In this document: positions 23,634 through 31,829 of the stretch, piece by piece
Numbering within the stretch: position 1 is the first letter of the stretch
Layout: the number at the start of each line of letters is the position of its first letter
Origin: a virus
Virus record (IMG/VR): IMGVR_UViG_3300021961_008712
Coordinates: 105,751-169,750 of that record
Direction: 5' to 3' (one strand)
DNA: 64,000 nt
The notes under the pieces: model-generated
What the model was told of the DNA's origin: nothing
What the model saw: only the letters and a program-made list of their open reading frames with translations
Databases searched by the model: none
Program-made: the position numbers and the translations under genes

Positions 23634-24128
23634 ATGGAAAAAGGTCAGAAACTATACAACCCAGTTCATTCTGAAGAGTGGTTAACTTCCTTTTTAAAGA
23701 AGCACTACTACAAAAAGCCTTATGATAGGTTTATGTGGTGGCGAAGTTATTCACCTAAAACTAAACCTCTACATAAGAGACAGCCTCTAGTAGATAAGAT
23801 TAAAAATGGGGACTACGACATGGGACCTTTTTCTTATGAACTTCAACTTGTAGAACATAAGCTAAACAAAACATATCAAGAGGTACATCCTGACATGGGA
23901 ATGTTTTTAGAAAAGGAATCCGTAAATCTTGCCAGACGTAAACGACTCTTTGATGACTTTACGAAAGATGAGAAGACAAAATTAGAAGCTATCTTTCACG
24001 ATTTTAAAATTGAATTCGGCATTTCTAGAGAACAAATTGAAAATGACTTTGACGATGGAAATTTCGATGACCTAATCGACTACTATTATTATTGTGAAAA
24101 AAAATATAATAAAAAGTTGTTTCGTTAA
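23634..24128 (+). CDS. Hypothetical protein
   Basis: A 164-residue protein rich in Tyr, Trp and Lys in its first half (WLTSFLKKHYYKKPYDRFMWWRSYSP) and acidic toward the end (FDDGNFDDLIDYYYY). Mostly helical by composition, with no membrane segment or recognised motif. Served by promoter P8 and apparently monocistronic, since P9 begins inside its last codons. Confidence 0.5.
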   Translation: MEKGQKLYNPVHSEEWLTSFLKKHYYKKPYDRFMWWRSYSPKTKPLHKRQPLVDKIKNGDYDMGPFSYELQLVEHKLNKTYQEVHPDMGMFLEKESVNLARRKRLFDDFTKDEKTKLEAIFHDFKIEFGISREQIENDFDDGNFDDLIDYYYYCEKKYNKKLFR

Positions 24129-24145
24129 AAAAACATTCGTACATT
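24117..24145 (+). promoter_or_regulatory. Bacteroidota-type promoter P9
   Basis: TTG at 24117-24119, a 20-base spacer ending TTCG, TACATT at 24140-24145, overlapping a TATATTTATTAATAA late-type motif. It precedes the gene at 24186. Confidence 0.62.
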
Positions 24146-24185
24146 ATATTTATTAATAACAATATTGTTAACTTAAAATTAAATT

Positions 24186-24473
24186 ATGAAAACAATTGCA
24201 ATTATTTTACTTCTCACTGCAGTAGCTGGTGCCGTAGTATATTTCGGTACTAAATACTTCGGTTTAGCTAAGGATGAAGACAAAGACGGAATTCCAGACA
24301 AACTAGAAGACACTGCAAAGAAAGTAAATCAAGCAGCCCAAAGGGTGAAGAAAGAGTTTAATGATGCGAAAGCTCAAGCTCAAGGTAACCGTAAAAGAGG
24401 AAGAAAGCCAAGTCAGAAACCTAATCAAGGTGGAACAACAGCTCCAAAAAATAAAAACTATTACGGATCTTAA
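24186..24473 (+). CDS. Single-pass membrane protein with basic tail
   Basis: A 95-residue protein with an N-terminal membrane anchor (TIAIILLLTAVAGAVVYFGTKYF), an acidic Asp-Lys stretch DEDKDGIPDKLED resembling a thrombospondin type 3-like calcium loop, a helical linker, and a Lys/Arg/Gln-rich tail (NRKRGRKPSQKPNQGG). Likely anchored in the inner membrane with the tail outside. The family is unknown. Confidence 0.5.
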   Translation: MKTIAIILLLTAVAGAVVYFGTKYFGLAKDEDKDGIPDKLEDTAKKVNQAAQRVKKEFNDAKAQAQGNRKRGRKPSQKPNQGGTTAPKNKNYYGS

Positions 24474-24487
24474 TTAATCGTAAGATT

Positions 24488-24709
24488 ATGAATCAAAACA
24501 TAAACGTAGATTTCAACCAAACCGTTCCAGTAACTTGTGAAGAATGTAGTTCGCCGTACTTTAAGCAGACTCTTGTTATTAGACAAATACCAGGGATCCT
24601 TGTTGGTCAAAAAGAAACTTCATACATCCCCATTCCCGTCTTCTCGTGTGATAAATGCGGACATGTCAATGAAGCATTCCAACCAAAGCAAGGAGCCTCC
24701 TTGGACTAA
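24488..24709 (+). CDS. Small zinc-ribbon protein, conserved in phages
   Basis: A 73-residue protein with two CxxC pairs: TCEECSSPYFKQ and FSCDKCGHVNEAF, separated by a hydrophobic segment and IPIPV. This arrangement forms a four-Cys zinc ribbon and is typical of a small protein found in T4-like marine phages, often near structural genes. Its role is unknown. A terminator follows about 50 bases after its stop. Confidence 0.65.
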   Translation: MNQNINVDFNQTVPVTCEECSSPYFKQTLVIRQIPGILVGQKETSYIPIPVFSCDKCGHVNEAFQPKQGASLD

Positions 24710-24757
24710 GTATAATTACGCAGGTCTTCAAGACGAAATTTATGATTGAAACAAATT

Positions 24758-24781
24758 AAGGGACTTTATGTCCCTTTTTTT
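24758..24781 (+). terminator. Rho-independent terminator
   Basis: AAGGGAC at 24758-24764 pairs perfectly with GTCCCTT at 24770-24776 across a five-base loop, followed by a T-run to 24781. It is the only clear intrinsic terminator in the window and separates the preceding genes from the exported-protein block. Confidence 0.88.
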
Positions 24782-24928
24782 GTGTGCTTTACGATACTAA
24801 GTATATTTATAAGTATACCCGAAAAGTGCGATAAACCGGCTGATTTCTACGGTAAAAGTACACACTAGTTATTCCCAACTTTTATACTAAAGAGTTTTAA
24901 AGTGTTTTAAACAAACTAGAATAACTAT
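24782..24928 (+). promoter_or_regulatory. Leader of the exported-protein block with a 9-bp inverted repeat
   Basis: This gene-free stretch holds a TATATTTAT motif (24802-24810) and the inverted repeat TAGTTATTC (24866-24874)/GAATAACTA (24919-24927). The right arm ends one base before the ATG at 24929, so the folded RNA could hide the start, or the repeat could be an operator. No TTG-N20-TATATT promoter is seen here. Confidence 0.45.
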
Positions 24929-25396
24929 ATGAGAAAATTACTAGTGTTACTATGTTTAGTTTTTAGTTCTAATAGTTTTGCTCAAGAACTAAACGTAGTA
25001 GACGTACAGAATCGAATACAAATAGGAGACCTGGCAGGTAATCGTGATCTGTCTTTTGGTGTTAAAAACGTATTGGAAGAAGTCATTCAGGATAAAGGCT
25101 ACGACCTCAATCCAAAATCCCCCAACACTCTAGAAGTAGAACTACTTTATTTTGATGTTCAAAAAGGATCATTGCAATTAGGTGCATATGGTAAGAACAT
25201 AGATGTATATCAAATCATAGCTAGAGGAACAGCAATTATAGACGGTAAATCAAAAACAGCTGTAGCTAAAGGCACAGCTAAATCTATATCTACATCTACC
25301 CTTATTTTAGATCAGGGAGGAAATTTCTCACAAGCTAACGTTTCCACAGCTATAAAAAAATTATGTGAAGACTTAATAAAAAATCTTAAACTATGA
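24929..25396 (+). CDS. Exported periplasmic protein, YajG/CsgG-neighbour type
   Basis: A 155-residue protein with a Sec signal peptide (MRKLLVLLCLVFSSNSFA, cleavage before QELN). The mature part has GVKNVLEEVIQDKGYDL, a beta-rich centre and VSTAIKKLCEDLIKNL. This alpha/beta layout (short helix, beta strands, terminal helix) resembles small periplasmic proteins such as YajG and the helper domains of CsgG-like systems. It overlaps the next gene by four bases and begins the exported block. Confidence 0.6.
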   Translation: MRKLLVLLCLVFSSNSFAQELNVVDVQNRIQIGDLAGNRDLSFGVKNVLEEVIQDKGYDLNPKSPNTLEVELLYFDVQKGSLQLGAYGKNIDVYQIIARGTAIIDGKSKTAVAKGTAKSISTSTLILDQGGNFSQANVSTAIKKLCEDLIKNLKL

Positions 25397-27069
25397 AAAC
25401 ACTTTTGTATCTACTTTATTTTTTATTTCCTATATCTGTTTTAGCACAGCAGGGATATGTAAGCCATAGCTATACTAATGCAGTACCGGAAGGAGGGTTT
25501 GTTGTAGGAGATACGCTTACAGTAAAAATAGAAATAATAGATAACAGTAGTAACATTACACCAGACCATACTATGTTGGACTTCCAGTGGAATAATAAAC
25601 TATTACAGTTTGTTGATATAACCTGGAATACTACTGAACTGCCCTCAGATGTTCAAAAGAACTGGTCTAATTGGACAGGGTACTCTTTTAATGAACTAAC
25701 TACTCACGAAGGCGTAGCAGTAGCATCAAGCGAATTATCCATTCAGTATGAACATGGATGGTTAAACAGAGGTGGTTCTTATTCTGATGCTAGCGACTGG
25801 ACAGTAGGTAGAATAACACTTCAATCTGCTAGTGATTTACCCCTTTCAACTCCACTTGCTGAATTTAGATTTATACTTAAAGATAGACAAGGTACTAACT
25901 ACGGAGATTATACTAATATTACGAACTTAAACTGGGCCAAAGTAGAGGATATAGCAGGGGGATCTGGACTATATGTAATTCATGCAGGTACTGAAAAGAT
26001 TAGTGTAAATAATGTAGGAGGAGTAGGCGCAGGAAATATAACAATAAACTTAAATTCTGCAGCAGCAGCATCACATGCTACAGACTTTACATATAAGATA
26101 TACCAGACAGATGCAAATAATAATGAAACAGTAGCAGCATCTGGAGACTTTGATGCAAACGGACAAATAATTACCAATACTTTAGTATTAGGAGAGACCT
26201 ATAATATTGACATTAAAGTAGATGATAATGCAACCTGGTTAAATGATGTTATGACAGTAACAGATGCATATCTAATATTTCAAGAAGCACTTTCTGTTGG
26301 AACAACACCAGGAGGTCAACAAAATGCATTTACAAAGAGTATTCAATACCTACTAGGAGAATTAAATAATTCTGGAAATGTAACATTTGAGGATTCTTAC
26401 ATTGCTTTAGCTCATATTAGCGGTGTAGAAACTAATAGCACTTGGTATACTTCTACTACTAATGGAGCTAAAAATATTTGGGGAGACACAGGACAATACG
26501 GTGTAAGTACAAATGAATACTACTTTGGTCAAAAGAAAGTATTTACTTTAGACGGTACTACTACTTTTAATTTTGGCCACGGTCTCGTAGGTGATGTGGA
26601 TTTTTCACATGGATTTGAACCAACAGCTGACGTACAAACTAACTCATCTGCTAAAAACTATGCTCCACAGACAATGCTATCTAGAGCTCAGAATCCTGTA
26701 ACAGCTAATTTAGATATAGTCTCTGAATTAGTAAACGGTAAAGTAGTTTTGACTATTAATTTAGCAGAAGCGGGAATAGTAGGTACACAGTTTGATATAA
26801 GATACGACAATACAGTTTTAACTTTCGAATCTGCTAATTTTGATACAGGAAATGAAATGACTAATTTTAGTAACCATAATGCTAATCTGTCTAAAATTTT
26901 CGTAGGCTCTTTGGATGGCACAGGAGAAAGTACTATTAAAACAGGTGCACCGTATAAGTTAGTTTTTGTACCTAATCAAGCATTACAGAATACTGCAGGA
27001 TTAGTAAGCTTCTTTTTCACAGAAGGAGTAAAAGGAGATGGAACAAAAGTAAAATTTAACATGCAATAA
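25393..27069 (+). CDS. Secreted cohesin/dockerin-like protein
   Basis: A 558-residue protein with a signal peptide (MKTLLYLLYFLFPISVLAQ). The mature protein begins with a cohesin-like beta domain (VPEGGFVVGDTLTVKIEII, LDFQWNNKLLQFVDI). A central part has VNDVMTVTDAYLIF-like and NSGNVTFEDSYIALAHISG segments, which resemble dockerin calcium-loop helices. The C-terminus is another cohesin-like domain (GIVGTQFDIRYDNTVLTFESANF). It lacks an obvious type IX secretion tail. It is probably delivered to the periplasm or cell surface as part of the adjoining CsgG-like locus; its binding partner is unknown. Confidence 0.6.
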   Translation: MKTLLYLLYFLFPISVLAQQGYVSHSYTNAVPEGGFVVGDTLTVKIEIIDNSSNITPDHTMLDFQWNNKLLQFVDITWNTTELPSDVQKNWSNWTGYSFNELTTHEGVAVASSELSIQYEHGWLNRGGSYSDASDWTVGRITLQSASDLPLSTPLAEFRFILKDRQGTNYGDYTNITNLNWAKVEDIAGGSGLYVIHAGTEKISVNNVGGVGAGNITINLNSAAAASHATDFTYKIYQTDANNNETVAASGDFDANGQIITNTLVLGETYNIDIKVDDNATWLNDVMTVTDAYLIFQEALSVGTTPGGQQNAFTKSIQYLLGELNNSGNVTFEDSYIALAHISGVETNSTWYTSTTNGAKNIWGDTGQYGVSTNEYYFGQKKVFTLDGTTTFNFGHGLVGDVDFSHGFEPTADVQTNSSAKNYAPQTMLSRAQNPVTANLDIVSELVNGKVVLTINLAEAGIVGTQFDIRYDNTVLTFESANFDTGNEMTNFSNHNANLSKIFVGSLDGTGESTIKTGAPYKLVFVPNQALQNTAGLVSFFFTEGVKGDGTKVKFNMQ

Positions 27070-27070
27070 T

Positions 27071-27439
27071 ATGAAAAAATTATCAATACTATTATTAATA
27101 TTAGTAGCAGGCTGTATAACAGATCCTATTGAAGACTTTAAGTACACTATTGAAACTCCCGAATCACTAATGATAGAAGATTTCAAAGGTATAAAATTAG
27201 AGTCCTATATAGTTACTGAAGAAGTTAGAATAAATGCTAAGCTACCCACGGCTGGTAAATATAGAATTAAGATAAGAAATTTTACTAGTACAGTAGTAAG
27301 TCAAGAAATCATAAACGGAGATGCAGGAGACAATATTCTGAATGTTTATGTTAGAACTTTAGAGCCAAGCTCTTATACAATAGAACTATTAACTGAAGAC
27401 AATCTTCTAGTTGGAAGATCTGCTTTCGCAATTAATTAA
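27071..27439 (+). CDS. Lipoprotein
   Basis: A 122-residue protein with a lipobox: MKKLSILLLILVAGC, Cys15 being the lipidated residue. The mature part is beta-rich, with KLPTAGKYRIKIRNFTSTVVSQEIINGDAGDN and NVYVRTLEPSSYTIELL, like a small Ig-like domain of the T9SS-sorting-domain type (…GxYxIxLxxxDNxLVGR). It starts one base after the preceding gene and is likely anchored in the outer membrane with the other exported proteins. Confidence 0.65.
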   Translation: MKKLSILLLILVAGCITDPIEDFKYTIETPESLMIEDFKGIKLESYIVTEEVRINAKLPTAGKYRIKIRNFTSTVVSQEIINGDAGDNILNVYVRTLEPSSYTIELLTEDNLLVGRSAFAIN

Positions 27440-27443
27440 AAAG

Positions 27444-27722
27444 ATGGAAGAAAAATCAGAAGGCGGCTTTTTTAGCCAAATTAAAAACCAGGTAATAACT
27501 ACGGTTGGCGTTATTATAACTGCCGCTGGAGGATTGGTTGTTACTAACATGGAAACTATCTTTGGTGTTCAATCAGAACCAGAGAAAGTAGAAGTGGTAA
27601 ACGATAGTAAAAGCCCTATAAAGGAAAGCAGCAAAGATACTATCGTAGTTATTCAAAAAACAGAGAAGCCAGTTCTAGTGAAACCGGCTCCTCAGAAAAA
27701 AGAAAGAGAACTTGATTGGTAA
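27444..27722 (+). CDS. Small membrane protein with basic tail
   Basis: A 92-residue protein. The ATG at 27444 is chosen over one at 27411 inside the lipoprotein gene. A single membrane segment (VITTVGVIITAAGGLVVTN) follows a short cytoplasmic head; the tail is Lys/Glu/Pro-rich (ESSKDTIVVIQKTEKPVLVKPAPQKKE). The topology suggests an inner-membrane protein reaching into the periplasm, perhaps linking the membrane with exported partners. Confidence 0.5.
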   Translation: MEEKSEGGFFSQIKNQVITTVGVIITAAGGLVVTNMETIFGVQSEPEKVEVVNDSKSPIKESSKDTIVVIQKTEKPVLVKPAPQKKERELDW

Positions 27723-27739
27723 CCTTTAATTTAACAACT

Positions 27740-27964
27740 ATGACACAAGCTATTAAATTCGTCACAACCCCTTTCATTGAAATATATGAAGAAATTTTCA
27801 AACAGCCAACTTTAGGCTTAAAAATCTTACAAAGTCTTATATTCCTCTGGGTAACAGGATTATTTTTACTCTTTGTTGTCGGATGGACAACATTAGTAGT
27901 CGCTATGATTATTGGTAAAGCTGATTTTAGTAACGCTACGTTTGGGGTATTTGATTACCTGTGA
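27740..27964 (+). CDS. Small membrane protein
   Basis: A 74-residue protein with one long hydrophobic region (LQSLIFLWVTGLFLLFVVGWTTLVVAMIIG) after an amphipathic head (FVTTPFIEIYEEIF). The ATG at 27740 is chosen over 27716, which overlaps the previous gene. It overlaps the CsgG-like gene by four bases (GTGA), indicating coupling. The function is unknown. Confidence 0.5.
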   Translation: MTQAIKFVTTPFIEIYEEIFKQPTLGLKILQSLIFLWVTGLFLLFVVGWTTLVVAMIIGKADFSNATFGVFDYL

Positions 27965-28683
27965 TTAAATACATTACTACAGTACTGCTTGCGGTATTAT
28001 CCTGTAGTAGTACTTTTGCCCAAGTTGTCGGGAAAACAACAACGGAGTCTTATCAATCTGACTTTGAAAAAAAAGCCTCAATATATTCAATACCAGAATA
28101 CAATGGTGAACCCGTTCCTGTTGCTCTCCTAGACATAGGTGTATCAGAAGAAGTTTTAAATCAGTACCCAGAACTTAGAGACGGTAGAGTAGGTCTTGGA
28201 CTTACTAATATTACTGTTGCATTCTTAGATGAAACCTTTAGATTCGAATTTGTAGAAACTAGAGAAGAAATCAAAGATAGAATGGTAACGCAGTATAAGG
28301 CATCTCAAAAAGGGTTTACTGCAAACCAAACTAATATAGTTGGTAAAATTACATTAGCTAAATACTTCTGCTATGTAGAGGTATATGACTACTCTGTATC
28401 TGAAGATGAAACTGTAAACTTAAAAGACGGTATAGAAAATACTTTAGTAACAAGATTAGGACTACAAGTTCGTATGGTTGATGCTGAAACAGGATTATAT
28501 ATGACTGGTTCAGGATTAGGAGATGCGATTACTAAGAGAGAACTGACATTCTTAAACGATTCCAATTTAGATGAAGTACAATTTAACTCTTCATCAGTAG
28601 GTGTTGCTACTAGAAAAGCTCTAGAAACAGCAGTAGCTAAAATTGTAAAAAGAATGATTCAGAAGAAAGTCTTTGATCATTAA
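27961..28683 (+). CDS. CsgG-like outer-membrane secretion protein
   Basis: A 240-residue protein starting at GTG, with a signal peptide (ITTVLLAVLSCSSTFAQ). A Cys in the signal region (SCSS) may be a weak lipobox. The mature part shows VPVALLDIGVSEE, a central variable part, LVTRLGLQVRMVDAETGLYMTGSG and a final helix VGVATRKALETAVAKIVKRM. This is the CsgG pattern; CsgG forms the nonameric curli export pore in the outer membrane. It sits amid exported proteins, so it may export one of them. The transmembrane hairpins are not certain by eye. Confidence 0.62.
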   Translation: MIKYITTVLLAVLSCSSTFAQVVGKTTTESYQSDFEKKASIYSIPEYNGEPVPVALLDIGVSEEVLNQYPELRDGRVGLGLTNITVAFLDETFRFEFVETREEIKDRMVTQYKASQKGFTANQTNIVGKITLAKYFCYVEVYDYSVSEDETVNLKDGIENTLVTRLGLQVRMVDAETGLYMTGSGLGDAITKRELTFLNDSNLDEVQFNSSSVGVATRKALETAVAKIVKRMIQKKVFDH

Positions 28684-28688
28684 TTGTT

Positions 28689-30191
28689 ATGAGAAGGTTA
28701 CTACTCGTTTTATTATTTGCTGCAATAGGTACGGGCAAGAGCTATTCACAGGCTCTTGTCCAAACCTACGTAGATAGATGTACAGGACAAGTACACGTTT
28801 TTTCTGTACCTATGACCGGTCAAACAGTAGTAGCTTTTTATAATAAATCCAGAACTTTTACTGCTCAAGAATTTACTGACGGTACCTTACAGGCATGGTT
28901 AGAACAAACCTATCAGTGGTGGTCTGCATTATCTCCTTGTTCTACAAATCAAGCTAACACTACAACAACTCAACAAACCACAACACAGGCAACTAGTCAA
29001 GCAACAACCGCAGCAACTAATGCTACTCAAAATACTACAACAAATGCAACAACAGGATCAACAAACACAAACAGTACAGCAACCACTGGAGGAACTTCCT
29101 CAGGGGACACCAGTTCCGGAAGTACAGGAAGCGGAACTGAAAGTGGGTCTTCTAACTCGAATTCGGGTTCAAGCTCTTCAGATACAGGTGGTACTTCTGG
29201 AGATGGTAATAGCGGGGATGGAGGTTCATCCGGAGACGGAGGAGGCTCTAGCGGAGAAGAAGGCTCTGGTGGAGGAGAAGAAACTAAAAATGAAGAATCT
29301 AATGAACAAAAGTCTGAAGAAAGCTCTGAAGAAAGCTCTGAAGAAAAAGAAGAAGTAGAAAAAGAAGAGAGTTCAGAAGAAGAAGAAGAAAAGAAAGAAG
29401 AATCATCGGAAGACTCCTCAGAAGAAGAAGAAAAGAAAGAAGAAAAGAAAAAGAAATTAGCTCCTCCAGTCATAGCTGCTAACTTAGTAACAATGTCCAT
29501 GCTTGATGGTACTTTATCTCAAGCAGCATCTTTTGGGTATTCTCAATCATCTCTTACAGGTCTAGATACCTATAACGTAAATGGAATGTTATGGTCAAAC
29601 CTTCAACAATACAGTATCAACCTATCTAAAAGCCATGTATTTTTCAACTATGATAAACCGAGAGAAGTTAAAATTAAAAATGCTTTTGGAGAAGAAGAAA
29701 TTTTAGGAACAGTACTTGAAAGAGGTTCTATTCTCAAGGTTCAATCTATATCTGCAGGATACATGAAAATGTTTACTACTGATATCATAACAGTAGGAAT
29801 TAGTGATGTATTCTTAGGACAAAAAGATAACTTCTGGAAAGGTTTTGCAGGAGGATGGGCATTTACTGGAATGGTAATGTTCATGGATGAAGTTAACCCC
29901 TTATTTACATCAGCTATAACAGTGTTTGGTACTAAACCATTCATTGTACCTTTCTACAAAAGACTAACCGTAGCACCAATGTTAGCATATTCAGCTACGC
30001 CCTTAACGGTGGATCTTAAAACTAGACAGGGATATTATGATATCAATGGCTCATATGTAATTGGTAGCAATTTTGACTTTAACCTTACTCAGAGATTTAA
30101 AGCTAATATAGGGTTTACTACAATTGGTTCAACTATTAAGGACGTTCCACTGAGCTGGGCTATTACGGTTGGCTCTAGATTCGCTTTTTAG
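28689..30191 (+). CDS. Outer-membrane barrel-like protein with long low-complexity linker
   Basis: A 500-residue protein with a signal peptide (MRRLLLVLLFAAIGTGKSYSQ). A small N-terminal domain of about 75 residues (TYVDRCTGQVHVF...WWSALSPC) is followed by a Thr/Gln-, then Gly/Ser-, then Glu/Ser/Lys-rich linker (DNA about 28950-29455). The C-terminal 240 residues have alternating hydrophobic strands, NIGFTTIGSTIKDVPLSW and a final Phe (VGSRFAF), as in outer-membrane beta-barrels. It ends the exported block. The linker could bridge membranes or bind a surface; the function is unknown. Confidence 0.6.
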   Translation: MRRLLLVLLFAAIGTGKSYSQALVQTYVDRCTGQVHVFSVPMTGQTVVAFYNKSRTFTAQEFTDGTLQAWLEQTYQWWSALSPCSTNQANTTTTQQTTTQATSQATTAATNATQNTTTNATTGSTNTNSTATTGGTSSGDTSSGSTGSGTESGSSNSNSGSSSSDTGGTSGDGNSGDGGSSGDGGGSSGEEGSGGGEETKNEESNEQKSEESSEESSEEKEEVEKEESSEEEEEKKEESSEDSSEEEEKKEEKKKKLAPPVIAANLVTMSMLDGTLSQAASFGYSQSSLTGLDTYNVNGMLWSNLQQYSINLSKSHVFFNYDKPREVKIKNAFGEEEILGTVLERGSILKVQSISAGYMKMFTTDIITVGISDVFLGQKDNFWKGFAGGWAFTGMVMFMDEVNPLFTSAITVFGTKPFIVPFYKRLTVAPMLAYSATPLTVDLKTRQGYYDINGSYVIGSNFDFNLTQRFKANIGFTTIGSTIKDVPLSWAITVGSRFAF

Positions 30192-30193
30192 AA

Positions 30194-30203
30194 CTATTTA
30201 TAT
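30194..30203 (+). promoter_or_regulatory. Late-type A/T motif candidate
   Basis: CTATTTATAT, just after the preceding stop and 33 bases before the gene at 30237. Same class as 34945, 50201 and 52075. Confidence 0.35.
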
Positions 30204-30236
30204 TAAAGTAAGTTTCACTAATTAAATTCGTTACAT

Positions 30237-30500
30237 ATGTTAAAACGTATAAAAACTTCAATTAGAAACATTATGGCATTTAAAGAAATTTTTAAAGACA
30301 ATAACGACTACAACGAAAAAACCGTAATCGGTTTTATGTCGTTCGCAATAATGGTAATTTTTGCCTTTGCAGATATTATCACAGGTTTTGTTGGTAAAGA
30401 TTTAGTAGTACAAGAATTTATTTATAATTCCTTTACTATTATTACTTTAGGTAGCTTTGGTATTGCTGGATTAGAAAAATTTGCAGGTAAAAAAGAATAA
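30237..30500 (+). CDS. Holin candidate
   Basis: An 87-residue protein with a basic N-terminus and two hydrophobic segments, VIGFMSFAIMVIFAFADIITGFV and FIYNSFTIITLGSFGIAGL. It lies 12 bases before the endolysin gene. The size, two membrane helices and the neighbour fit a class II holin that forms lesions in the inner membrane to time lysis. There is no sequence signature to prove it; it could be another membrane protein. Confidence 0.55.
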   Translation: MLKRIKTSIRNIMAFKEIFKDNNDYNEKTVIGFMSFAIMVIFAFADIITGFVGKDLVVQEFIYNSFTIITLGSFGIAGLEKFAGKKE

Positions 30501-30512
30501 ACTAAACTAACT

Positions 30513-31436
30513 ATGTTGTTAAAAATTGGCTCAAAAGGAGAACTTGTAAAGGACGTACAAGAGGTAGTTGGTGTTACAGCCGATGGTCACTTTGGTCCTG
30601 GTACGGAAGCTGCAGTAAAAAAATGGCAAGCAGCTAATGGATTGACTGCCGATGGATTAGTAGGAAGGGGAACGTTAGGTAAAATGGGCTTAGCCGATAC
30701 TGATGCCTCATTAGCCGTAGAAGCTTCAACTAAACCTACTGGAAACTATACTAAAAATAAGTACACTACATCAAACGGATTAGAAGTAGTAGAGTATTTT
30801 ATGCCTAGTGATGAATATTTACCTGGCCCAGTAAAACCTGAGTGGGTATTTTTACACCATACTGCCGGATGGCATAACCCTTACCAGACAGTTAAAGCTT
30901 GGGATGCTGATACTATTGGAAAAATAGCTACTGAGTTTGTAATGGGTGGACCGTCAGTTAAAGGAAATGATGATCAATACGACGGAGAAATGGTACAAGC
31001 ATTTCCGGCTGGCAATTGGGGCTACCATTTAGGTAAAAACGGTTCTCAAACTATGCATAAAAATTCTGTAGGTATAGAAGTATGTAACTTTGGATACGTA
31101 GTTAATGGAAAGACATATGCTGGAGCATCTGTTGATTCTTCACAGATAGTTAAATTAGCTAAACCTTTCCGCGGACATACAGATTGGCATAGATACTCAG
31201 ATAAGCAAATAGAGGTATTGCAAAAATGGATACTTTGGATTGCAGAAAGAGACAGCATAGATGTACGAGCAGGACTTCCTGCTTTGATTAAAAAGAATGG
31301 AGCAGACGCTTTTGAATTCAACGAAGATGCTTATTATGGAAAAGTAAAAGGTCTGTGGACTCATACTAATACACGTAAAGATAAAGTAGACATGTTCCCT
31401 CAACAGGAATTAATGGACATGTTAGTTGGATTGTAA
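30513..31436 (+). CDS. Endolysin: N-acetylmuramoyl-L-alanine amidase with peptidoglycan-binding domain
   Basis: A 307-residue protein with two domains. Residues 1-62 form a PG_binding_1 domain (GSKGELVKDVQEVVGV, DGHFGPGTEAAVKKWQA, DGLVGRGTLGKMG). Residues about 90-240 form an Amidase_2 domain with WVFLHHTAGWHNP, NWGYHLGK and GIEVCNFG, giving the zinc histidines. It cleaves the bond between muramic acid and the stem peptide. No signal peptide is seen, so it relies on the holin. It may also act late in release. Confidence 0.88.
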   Translation: MLLKIGSKGELVKDVQEVVGVTADGHFGPGTEAAVKKWQAANGLTADGLVGRGTLGKMGLADTDASLAVEASTKPTGNYTKNKYTTSNGLEVVEYFMPSDEYLPGPVKPEWVFLHHTAGWHNPYQTVKAWDADTIGKIATEFVMGGPSVKGNDDQYDGEMVQAFPAGNWGYHLGKNGSQTMHKNSVGIEVCNFGYVVNGKTYAGASVDSSQIVKLAKPFRGHTDWHRYSDKQIEVLQKWILWIAERDSIDVRAGLPALIKKNGADAFEFNEDAYYGKVKGLWTHTNTRKDKVDMFPQQELMDMLVGL

Positions 31437-31454
31437 AAGATTTATTACTATATT
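31426..31454 (+). promoter_or_regulatory. Bacteroidota-type promoter P10
   Basis: TTG at 31426-31428, a 20-base spacer, TATATT at 31449-31454, seven bases before the ATG at 31461. A leaderless transcript is predicted. Confidence 0.7.
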
Positions 31455-31460
31455 AATTAT

Positions 31461-31829
31461 ATGAAGAACAAAGGTATATTAGGATACATGCTGTTCATGG
31501 TACTTGGTATCGTGGTAGCATGGTTGTATTTTAACCAAACTAAGATAGATATTGATATTGAGTCTTATGAAACTCAAATTAATATACTCCGAGAAGAGGT
31601 TGACTCCCTATCCGCTAAGAATGATAGCTTACAAATAGAAGCTGTATCGTTAAAAGGAAAACTAAACGAATACGATACGAAAATTAAAACTCTTAATACT
31701 AGAATATATGTTATCAAACAAGAAACTCAAGTTAAGCTTGATGCTATTGATCAGTTTGGTGATGACGAGCTCGAGCGCTTTTTCGCAGAACGCTACGCTG
31801 CCGACTCAATCGCTAACGGACAGCAGTAA
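31461..31829 (+). CDS. Membrane-anchored coiled-coil protein, inner spanin candidate
   Basis: A 122-residue protein with an N-terminal membrane segment (GYMLFMVLGIVVAWLYF) and a long coiled coil (INILREEVDSLSAKNDSLQIEAVSLKGKL...). It ends DDELERFFAERYAADSIANG, a segment seen in many Bacteroidota coiled-coil proteins. It resembles an Rz-type i-spanin, and its 3' third overlaps another gene in a different frame with a signal peptide, as Rz1 does with Rz. It lies just downstream of the endolysin. Confidence 0.55.
   Translation: MKNKGILGYMLFMVLGIVVAWLYFNQTKIDIDIESYETQINILREEVDSLSAKNDSLQIEAVSLKGKLNEYDTKIKTLNTRIYVIKQETQVKLDAIDQFGDDELERFFAERYAADSIANGQQ

Noticed and set aside
29027-29500. Long minus-strand Ser-rich frame and a plus-strand Gln/Lys-rich frame across the low-complexity linker
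   Set aside because: Both arise from the repetitive codons of the real gene at 28689 read in other frames or strands.
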